The position numbers and the translations under genes are program-made. DNA of 64,000 nt. Origin: Eurosta solidaginis. Lineage: Eukaryota; Arthropoda; Insecta; Diptera; Tephritidae. Below are positions 10,715 to 19,379 of the stretch, piece after piece. Below the pieces are notes generated by a model that ran no database searches, was not told the DNA's origin, and was given only the letters and a program-made list of their open reading frames with translations. The stretch covers positions 264,434,392-264,498,391 of the forward strand of contig NC_090323.1 in NCBI RefSeq assembly GCF_040869045.1, written 5' to 3'. Position 1 is the stretch's first letter. Each line of letters starts with the position of its first letter.

Positions 10715-10933
10715 CGGAAGCGTAAATATGGCTGGATAGGCCACACGTTACGAAAGCCATAGGATGACGTTGCACATGCTGCCTTAACCTGGAATCCTCA
10801 ACGGACACGATGCAGGGGCCGACCAAAGATGACTTGGAGGAGAACGGTTCTTCAGGAAACTGGCAAATCGTTTAACGAATTAAGGCAAATAGCACGAAAT
10901 AGAGATAATTGGAAAACTTTTGTTGAATCCTTA
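10715..10933 (+). pseudogene. C-terminal tail of a LINE reverse transcriptase, interrupted by a MITE
   Basis: The frame at 10724 reads KYGWIGHTLRKP, a stop, then ALTWNPQRTRCRGRPKMTW, RRTVLQETGKSFNELRQIA and RNRDNWKTFVESL. The pattern GWIGH-x-LRK ... ALTWNPQ ... RGRPK-x-TWRR ... RDNW is the well-known C-terminal end of non-LTR retrotransposon proteins. Codons continue across the MITE: GAATCCTTA is rejoined to AGCTCCTAA at 11515, giving ESLSS and a stop. An AATAATAAC-rich tail then runs to about 11560. At least one internal stop and the missing 5' part show the copy is dead. Confidence 0.8.
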
Positions 10934-11511
10934 TACTGTTTTCACACAGATACTTAATGATCTCATTTCACCTTCTAATGAAATCGTAAATTTTTTGCTT
11001 TCACACAGCAGTAACTGCTCGATTAGTATGAAGGATGAAATGTCAAGCGAATAAAATGACAATGCTAAATGACAGACAATCATGGCGGAACGATACAAGG
11101 TGGCAGCATGGTGACATACCTACAAACATAAAAAAATTCCATGTACTTGTAAATTCGATGGATAAATGTCAAAATCGTACTGCGCCGGTAGTTGATGTAT
11201 CAAATCAAATAAAAAGGTTATAATCAGCTGTTCGATGCGGCCACCTTATATCGTTCCGCCATGTAGACAATGACATTTATTTTGACAAATGACATTTTTA
11301 AGCACTGAACACACCAAAAACTAAGAAGCTGAAACGGAAGCGGAACGCTGCCAACAGAGTTGCATTGTGCTTTTGACTTCATTAGGCATTCGATTAGCTA
11401 CTAATGAAATAATTATAGATTCGAATTTTGTAGGGAAGATTGAGCTCAATAAGCGTCTTAATGTAGAAAACTGCCTTTATTATTCAATAAGCCGTCTGTG
11501 TGAAAACAGTA
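10934..11511. mobile_element. PIF/Harbinger-like MITE inserted in the LINE tail
   Basis: The ends are TACTGTTTTCACACAGA (from 10934) and its inverse TCTGTGTGAAAACAGTA (to 11511), flanked on both sides by TTA (10931-10933 and 11512-11514). A 3-bp TTA target duplication with inverted termini is the pattern of PIF/Harbinger elements. The 578-bp interior has no transposase. Removing the element and one TTA restores the end of the LINE frame, which supports the boundaries. Confidence 0.8.
11039..11305. repeat. Internal inverted repeat inside the MITE
   Basis: CATGGCGGAACGATACAAGG (about 11082-11101) is inverted as CCTTATATCGTTCCGCCATG (about 11244-11263). Flanking AATGACATTT-type sequence extends the arms outward. 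It may be a second foldback element nested in the MITE, or an internal subterminal repeat of it. Confidence 0.65.
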
Positions 11512-11564
11512 TTAAGCTCCTAATGGAGTATGGAATAATAACAATAAAAATAATAATATTTTTT

Positions 11565-12112
11565 TTTTAAATATATTTCTTCCTACAGATATATTTCATT
11601 TGGCCCTTATATGTACATAAATATGTATGTACATAAATCACATCAAATTTTTCCGCTTATTCTCCCTTTTGTAATATCATAAAATTTTCTCAAGAAAATA
11701 GTTTCTCAATCTGGAATTGAATATCTTTTATACATCGTGTTTCTCGCTCGAAATACATCTGCATGATTTTATTACTTTTTCCATAAGCTTTTAATGCCAC
11801 TCGATTAATATTATTATGCCATCACCTAAAGGGACGATTGTTGGCGAGTAAAAAATGATGCGCTCTAAGCATTGGTTTATCCTTTAATTCCCATTAGATG
11901 ATATGGAACTATAAAAGCTACACATACGTAGGAAGAACAGTAAAATCGTATGGTTTTATAGCATCGCTCGTGAGTAAATATATTTATTTATATTAGGGTG
12001 CTTTACAAAAATAAGATTTTCAATCGGATTTAAAAATGGGTGATAATTTTAAGGCAAAAACAACAACATAATTTAACAAGTATGTGAGCTGGAAGCTCTT
12101 CAAAATTACGTT
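11565..12112. other. AT-rich spacer, nothing identified
   Basis: No gene or repeat edge recognised between the LINE tail and the Helentron-like element. Confidence 0.5.
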
Positions 12113-13119
12113 GTTTTTATACCTTTCATGAACATGAAATGGTATATTAACTTTGATCCGATGTTTGTAACGTTGAGAAATATAGAAGATAGACTCACCA
12201 TTAAGTATACTGAATTGATCAGGGTGACGAACTGAGTTGATATAGCCATGTCCGTCTGTCCGTCCATCCGTCTGTCTGTTTGAACGCAAACTAGTACCTC
12301 AACTTTTGAGATATCTCAATGAAATTTGGCACAAGGATATATTTTTGTATTATATTATACATTTGTCGGATCCGGTAGGATCGGACCACTATATCATATA
12401 TCTCCCATACAACCGATCGTTCAGATAAGACGATTTTGGTCATTCCTGCCGCAATTTAGAAAGTATAAACGTGAAACTCGGTGATATATATTCTAATATA
12501 TCATAGAAGATATCCTGAAAAAATCACTTTGATCGGAGCTATATATAGTTATATCCCATACAACCGATCGTTCAGATAGAAAGATTTTTGGCCATTTCTC
12601 CCTTAGTTTAGAAAGTATAAACTTGAAACTCAGTGATATATATTTTAGTATATCATAAAAGATTTTCTGAAAAACTCACTTTGATCAGAGCTATATATAG
12701 TTATATCCCATACAACCGATAGTTCGGATAGAAAGATTTTTGGCAATTTCTCTCTTAATTTCCAATATAAAAACGTTAACCTGGGTGATATTTATTCTAA
12801 TATATCATAGAAGATTTCATGCAAAAATCATTTTGATCGGAGTTATATCTATATATACAAAGAAGTGTACGTTTTGATTGTCACTCCATAACTCTAGAAC
12901 GGATAGAAAGATTGCCATGAAATGTTTAGGATAACTTAATAGGAACCCGGAGAGCGTTTGTGAAAAGTTTTTTTTTCGGGAAGTGGACCAGGGACCGATT
13001 TATTCGAAACTGTCGTATATATGGCTCGATTTGCCTGAAATTTGGTATGTAGGTAGCGTTATATATAGAATAAAATGTCGGATAATTTTTCTTCCCGGAA
13101 GTGGACCAGAATACATATT

Positions 13120-13490
13120 GGTGACTAGGGTATCGAGAAATAGGACAAAAAGTGGACCCGGGCGCCCCTAGAATGTGTTTATACAATATGGATATCAAAT
13201 GAAAGCTGCTGATGAGTGCTTTAGTACAGGGTAGTTTTCATACCTATCGGTGACTAGGGTCTTGGGATATAGGTCAGAACGTGGACCCGGGCATACCTAG
13301 AATGTGTTTATACAATATGGATATCAAATGAAAGCTGTTGATGAGTGCTTTAGTACAGGGTAGTTTTCATACCTACTGGTGACTAGGGTCTCGAGATATA
13401 GGCCAAAACGTAGACCCGGGCACCCCTAGAATGTGTGTGTATTTTGGATATCAAATGAGGGCTGTTGCTGAGAGCTTTTAAGTAATTTTC
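13120..13490. repeat. Three tandem 129-bp monomers inside the Helitron
   Basis: The block CTAGAATGTGTTTATACAAT followed by ATGGATATCAAATGA recurs at about 13169, 13298 and 13427, a period of 129 bp. The first half of the monomer is clearly related to the 129-bp monomers of the family A elements. Confidence 0.85.
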
Positions 13491-13679
13491 ATTGTGATAT
13501 TCGATTTAGTCGCATCAACCTGGCAAAACTGATAAATATGCATGCGAAGCCGAAATAAAGACATGAATTAATAATACCTACATACCTATTTACATAAGTC
13601 CTATTCCATTTGCCTGAATTTGGTATATAAATTTGCCTATATTAGTATTTCCGATGCTTTTTTCAGGGAAGTAGACCAG

Positions 13680-13795
13680 AGACGGACTGCGACTGGGATT
13701 AGGACTAGGACTGAGACTGAGACTCGGACTGGGACTGGTACTGAGAGTCGGAATGGGACTGGAACAAAATACATACCACCCTCTGGGACTGGAAA
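13680..13795 (+). repeat. Hexanucleotide (GGGACT)n-type microsatellite
   Basis: Units such as GGGACT, GAGACT and AGGACT are repeated about 15-20 times with substitutions. It lies near the 3' end of the Helitron. The open frames across it (TRTETETRTGTGT and its reverse) are artefacts. Confidence 0.85.
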
Positions 13796-14574
13796 TAAGA
13801 TATGAAGATGAATGGGAAAAACTTGAGAGAAGAGAAAAGAGAGAAGGAGACTGAGACAGAGATATAATGAGACGAATATGGAGATAGATGAAGCGAAAAA
13901 TACGGATGGAGGAGTGAATACAAAGATTAGGAAAAAGTGTAGAGAGACGAGGGAGACGTAGACTGAAAAAGCTTATTAAAATGTATGCAGATATACAAAT
14001 TTAGGGCAGAACGTCTGCCGGGCCTGCTAGTATAATATATATCCCATACAACCGATCGTTCAGATAGAACGATTTTTAGCCATTTCTCCCTTAATTTCCA
14101 ATATAAAAACGTTAAACTTTTTGATATTTATTCTAATATATCATAGAAGATTTCCTGAAAAATCACTCTGATCGGAGCTATATGTATATAGTATATACCT
14201 ATCCCATACAACCGATCGTTCAGATAGAAAGATTTTTAGCCATTTCTCCCTTAATTTCCAATATAAAAACGTGAAGCTTGGTGATATATATTATAATATA
14301 TCATAGAAGATTTCCTGTAAAAATCATTTCGATCGGAGCTATATATAATATATATCCCATACAATCGATCGTTCAGATAAGGGGGTTTTTTGTCATTTTT
14401 TTATATTTATCTTAAAATCGTTTAGGTATGTACATCTGTTCACTATATATTTCTTATCTTATAGAGCGCATTATTTGGAGATTACGAATGGGATAAGATT
14501 ATTGTTCAGCCCCATTCATGAAAGGTATGAAGTCTTCGGCACACCCGAAGACAGTCCCGTTCTTACTTGTTTTT

Positions 14575-16285
14575 ATTTGTTTTAAAAAATTTTTTAAAAG
14601 TCTTTAATTCTATTACAGATCCGCTATATTCAGGCTGTGGCCTACAACAACAACAGTTTCACTCCTTTTGGCTCCTAAAAACAAACAAATCGATTTCAGT
14701 AAAATAAAACTGAAAATAATTACAGCGTGCTTTGAATTGCGTTGGCACACACTCATAGCAAAAGGTATAATAATCGATGGGTATTGATTTAAACTGGCGG
14801 TATATTTGAGTGAAAAATTTTGACTTTTATTATTCTGAGAAGGCAATTGTCATTTTTACTGACGTTGCTGTAGTATGACTCTGTTCGACGAATTTCTAAA
14901 GCTTCTTGCTGCAGAATACCTGTTTAGGAGTTTTGAGCAAGGCATTTGTTATTAAATAAGTCTCAAGAACAGAAATATTTGTTTGGCTTTCAATACCTTA
15001 ATGCCAACTGGAGCATTTACATATCATATTTATATTGCGCTACTACCCAAAAACACTTCAATTATCTTTATAAATTTTCTTTTTATGTTAAGCTCAATTT
15101 CTTGCTTTAGATTGCGTGTTTTATGTTGTGCTTACAGACTTTAGCATTTTTCGCAATTTTGTTTTATTTTTTTTTATTATTTATTTGTGACTTGAAGCAT
15201 CAAAAACCTTTGCGCTTGTTTGAGTTCTGAGTGAAGTGGCTTTGAAATTATTATTTTTGAAGCTCGCAGCAATACATAAAAGGTAAACAGAAGCAGTAAG
15301 GAGAAATGCTGCCATAAGAGTTGTTTTTGAGGACGATTAAAATTTTAAAATTTTCTTTGTTGGTAGAAACGACAGGAGGTTTCCTGAGGAAGATGGCTAT
15401 AATTTCGTTTTACGACATTGTAAAAATTCGATAACATTATGCTCGAAAGGTTCCTTTTCACAAAATACCTTTTATAGGCATTGGAAGTCGCTGATATATC
15501 TGCCCGAAAATAGTTTCAAGAAAGGGCAACTAATTATCACTAAATTTGTGATAAACACTCCTAATAAGGCTCATTCGCAGACAATCGATCGACATTCATT
15601 TACTTTAGCTCCGGCGGGCTCCCAACAACAGCAAAATGTTCACAGCATGCTTTGAAATGCAAAGGAATTTCAAGTTTCGAATAGCATAGGTGCCGGCAAG
15701 TCAAACAATTGCCTTTTTGTGTCATATTTCAGTAAAAAAAACAGTTTGTTAGAATTATTTGTTGGCATTCCGGAAAGGTAATAAGTTCTACTGACGGTGT
15801 GGTCGTTTGGCTCCGCTCGACAAGTTCCTTGAGTAACCTTGCTTTAGATAGCCACAGCGTAATTTTTTCTGAATTTTGTACGTTTTCCGTACAAACAACC
15901 TAATTTTTATAATACTCGTATATGTATTATTTTTTTTGCATACACGTATTTAATTTTTTTGAGGTGATCGTTTTATGCTTGCAAGAAACTAAGAGGCATA
16001 TTATGTATAAGGCAACGAGTCGTATTTGTTCGCGCAAACCAGAATTCAGTGAGTGACATTAAACCTGATATTGCATTCGTGAAATTTTTGGTTTTATATA
16101 GTGGTGAATGCCAGTGCTGCGACGAAAAGTGTCGTGGCGTCATACATAATCTGGGCCTAAATTAAATTTGCTCCTCTTCTACAATTAAGTTAATTGCTCA
16201 AATAGAAATAAGTATTATAACATGAATTTGTATAATTTTACTGAATGCTTTTAATTTGTCCAAGTGTGTTCATTGTTCATCATTA
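14575..16285. other. Non-coding stretch, nothing identified
   Basis: No open frame with family resemblance and no repeat edges I could support. Composition is AT-rich with scattered T runs (15165-15180, 15925-15960). Confidence 0.5.
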
Positions 16286-16289
16286 GAAT

Positions 16290-16672
16290 ATACATTAACC
16301 TGGGTCGATTTGTATGGACGAAAGTTAACCGATATCGCGTCATCGATTTTTCGATAGGATTTGGGCTTAGGAAAAAAAGTTCCACTACTCATACCCAAAA
16401 AAATAATTTTCGAGCCTGCAAAAAATGGCGAAAGGGTAAATTTTTCGACGAAAACACCCCTCAAAGCCCTAAAAATATTTTTTTTCCAAAAAAACTGTTA
16501 TAAAAACGTTGGCGATAATCGTCGCCATTTTTTTTTTTTTTGCAGGCTCGAAAATTATTTTTTTGGGTATGAGTAGTGGAAATTTTTTTCCTGAGCCCAA
16601 ATCCTATCGAAAAATCGATGGAGCGATATCGGTTAATAAATTGACCCCGTCCAATGTACATATTTGGATCTG
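16290..16672. mobile_element. Foldback (long-palindrome) element, both arms
   Basis: The left arm (about 16290-16470) and right arm (about 16525-16672) are reverse complements with few differences. Both contain ACCGATATCG, CGATTTTTCGATAGGATTTG and CCCAAAAAAATAATTTTCGA. A spacer of about 50 bp (TTCCAAAAAAACTGTTATAA and nearby) separates them. No coding capacity; overlapping 64-84-codon frames in the arms mirror each other and are artefacts. Confidence 0.85.
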
Positions 16673-16679
16673 TGATCAA

Positions 16680-17930
16680 AAAATTGTTATTTTAATTCAG
16701 CACTGTTTGTCTTTTTTTGCTCATAGAAGCATATTTTTTGCAACCCAAAATAATTTCAACTAATTCGATTACTAAATTCGATTTACTTAAGTACCTAACA
16801 AGCAACTTACCTTTGCAAACAAATTTGTTAGTCTTGATTTCAAAAAGTTAAACCTTCATAAATAAACAACATTTTTATTTGTAAAGTTTTTCATAGCCAA
16901 GACGAGTAATACGTGCGCCAAAATTCTTCAAAATGTTAACATGTATACGACAATATGCGTATAAAACTTTTGGTGCGTGACTCAATTTTGATCCACTTTG
17001 TTTGTTTTTGTTTGTATTTCGTATTCACTCAATAAATATGTCGAAGTCAAACATTTTTAAAATTCCAAGCACTTTTGCATACCTTTTACTTGGCGGGTTA
17101 GCAGCAAAAGAGAGTGTCTTGCCGTGCATATAAAATTCTCGTATACAGGGTGAATGATGAACATTTAATATTTATTTCGGTGCTCGGTATTAGATGTGCC
17201 TTTTTTTTTGTGATTTTTTTTGAGTATCCTAAATGAAATGAAACTCGCTTTTTGTCCAAATTTGTTCATGACTTCGTACAAAAGTTTTCCTGAAAGGTAG
17301 GATATTCACAATAAAGTAAAATTTTCCTTTGATATCCACTCTGATATACGAAACTTAATAAACATTTAAAAAAATGGGATAACCTTTTAAAAATGACCTT
17401 GGGAGAAGCACCAAAGTAAAGATATTTAAACGTAGCTTTATATAAAATCTTATCCGAATGGGCTGAGCCGTTTTGGAGAGAGTCGCTAATATGCAAAGGA
17501 ATATATGGAATAAGGTTGGTTGGCAACCCTACTTAACAATAGTTTTATTGAAACATGGCTTATAACAGCGCTCGAACAGTACCCAAGTTGGCCTTTCTCA
17601 TTGAAGATTTTAAAAAATTCAAAAAGGTGTCAACCTTGAAAAGTGGTTTAGCTAGTGAGAACAACTACGCAAAATTCCTAAAATCTAATATACTGTCATC
17701 AAATTTCTTCGACATCGGTAAATTGTCTCTAAATAAGGAGTGGAGAATATGCAATACAATCACATGATTATCCTAGATGGCAACTCCACCATGGAATATA
17801 TTTTTTTAAGTACGTCGCTGTGTAAACAACATTTTGTTTGATACCAATTTAAGCAGACCGTATTTATTTTTTTTAATTCGGTGGCCACCTTAAGGATTAT
17901 ACGATTATATGTGTATGTACTAAATTTCAT
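16680..17930. other. Non-coding stretch with weak open frames
   Basis: Open frames at 17266-17526 (minus, 86 codons) and 17555-17767 (plus, 70 codons) have more ordinary amino-acid composition than most in this window, but neither matches a family I know. I see no splice-site or start context that makes them convincing. Confidence 0.4.
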
Positions 17931-17934
17931 GCTC

Positions 17935-18290
17935 ACAACTTTTCGATAAATAATCGAAAATTTTTCGATAGTAAAGTGATAACCTTTCTACGAAAAATCG
18001 ACATTTTTCAACAAAGAATCAGTAGCTCATTGATAATATCTTTTATCGATAGAAAATGTATACCGCTTTGATAACAAATATCTTGTCGATAACACGCCTA
18101 TGACGAACCGATAACTAATCGATAAAAACCCGTTAAAACTTCGTTAACCCAACGTCCGAGTTCGGTTCGGCTTTGAGTTTGACTTCTAATCATTCCTTTT
18201 CTCTCTCCCCTTTTCTTTTTTATTTCCTTTCCTGTGTTTGGTTTGATACCTGCATATATTGGCAAATCGAGTATTAACAAAATTGTAAAT
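17935..18290 (+). repeat. Satellite-bearing dispersed repeat, copy 3
   Basis: A TTTTCGATA-type degenerate array (17935-18130) is followed by ACGTCCGAGTTCGGTTCGGC, TTGACTTCTAATCATTCC and a pyrimidine-rich tail (18195-18240). The order matches copies at 1140, 4672 (inverted) and 50405. Confidence 0.72.
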
Positions 18291-18294
18291 AAGT

Positions 18295-19378
18295 TCAGCA
18301 CTGACACTTAGCTACAAATTTCTAGAAGTTGATACAATATCATGTATATATAAATGTGTACAAATGTACAATAACTGTTCGTTTTTCGTTTAAAGATTCC
18401 TACAGGAAATGTGCTCACTTTCCACAACACTAACCCTTTAACCTCCGATAGTATATATTTATAAATTTTTTAGTAATTTCTATCAAATCACCCTGTTTGC
18501 TTGCATACAAAAACACAGACATTTTCCTGAAGCATGCCTGCTATATACATACATTTAATATTTGCAGTAAACAAATTTGAATTTTTTATACAACGGTTTC
18601 ACTCAAAAATGCCAACTAGAAACACATTATATGTAGTAATGAATGGTTTCTCAGATACGATAAGTGATCACGATATGTTTTACGAATTAACTAAGTATTG
18701 AAACTAAAAATATATATAGCCCCGTCAGAAATATATAAAAATGTACAAGCTGAAACATATTTTTATTAAAGAAATATCAAATCTTTTAAATTTGATAGTT
18801 TGTGATTTGAAATTCAATTGAAAAACGAAGAATTTTAGGTTAGGTTCAATAGTCAATTGTAAATAAATCTGCAATAAGTAATTTTTATATTAATGTGACT
18901 TAGCGGAGTATATGCTACAGTTCCGAATCCAAGGCGCACTTGCAGAATTATTTAACTCAAACTCACAAAAATGTCTGGGTTTTTGTATGCAAGTATAGGG
19001 TGGCTTTGATAGAAAGTACTCAGCTGTTGATAATGTAGAACAAAAGTATTTAACTCATGAATATGTTGCAAGGTCATTCCATGCCGAACCATTTATAATT
19101 TACATCGGAACTAGAAAAATTTTAAGATATAACTATACTAAAGGAGCTTAAAGTGTTAGTGTTATGGAAATGAGTAAAATGAGAGGTTGGATAAAATACC
19201 TCTCATTTTACCAATTATCGCTACTAAAGATGGTCATCAATCTTTCTTTTCCAACATACCTCTGGTACAAACACATATTTTACTTTCTAATGCACAGAGT
19301 AAGTGTGGAATATTTTCTGGTGTGTTGAACAGAGATAGCTGATAAAGTATTGACAATTCACAAACATGATATCATAAT
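18295..19378. other. Non-coding stretch with a MITE end and a hairpin
   Basis: At 18929-18966 there is a single end (CCAAGGCGCACTTGCAGAA) of the MITE family found complete at 26239-26379. At 19174-19211 a 14-bp stem (AAAATGAGAGGT with ACCTCTCATTTT, extended by two pairs) encloses a 10-nt loop. No gene seen. Confidence 0.55.
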
Positions 19379-19379
19379 T

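Larger units (their letters stand above)
12848..14030 (+). mobile_element. Helitron (non-autonomous), cleanly nested in the family B element
   Basis: It starts with TCTATATATACAAAG (12848) and ends with GGCAGA-ACG-TCTGCC (14004-14018), a 6-bp stem hairpin, followed by GGGCCTGCTAG (ending 14030). The start TC, a hairpin about 10 bp before the end, and terminal CTAG, inserted between A and T with no target duplication, define canonical Helitrons. Deleting it joins CGGAGTTATA to TATAATATATATCCC. This matches the undisturbed monomer at 14335-14358 (CGGAGCTATATATAATATAT). It carries three 129-bp monomers and a hexanucleotide repeat but no Rep/helicase. Confidence 0.85.
12115..14571 (+). mobile_element. 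Helentron-like non-autonomous element, family B
   Basis: The left end is TATACCTTTCATGAACATG (12119 on). The right end carries the subterminal inverse TTCATGAAAGGTATGAAG (14515-14532), then the hairpin GTCTTCGG-CACACC-CGAAGAC, then GTTCTTACTTGT. Subterminal inverted repeats at both ends, a stem-loop near the 3' end, a GTCCGTC-type microsatellite (12250-12280) and T-rich target flanks are the hallmarks described for DINE-1/HINE elements of the Helentron class. The interior is a tandem array of about 150-160-bp monomers (CCCATACAACCGATCGTTCA marks each), six in all, split by a Helitron at 12848-14030. No protein is encoded. Confidence 0.62.

Noticed and set aside
13620..13923. Thr/Arg- and Ser/Gln-rich frames on opposite strands
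   Set aside because: Both are translations of the GGGACT-type hexanucleotide repeat.
7776..16763. Conserved peptide (FSIGFGLR...THTQKNNFRAC) seen at two loci, suggesting a protein family
   Set aside because: The similarity is between foldback-element arms at the DNA level. Frames exist on both strands and are not bounded by starts.
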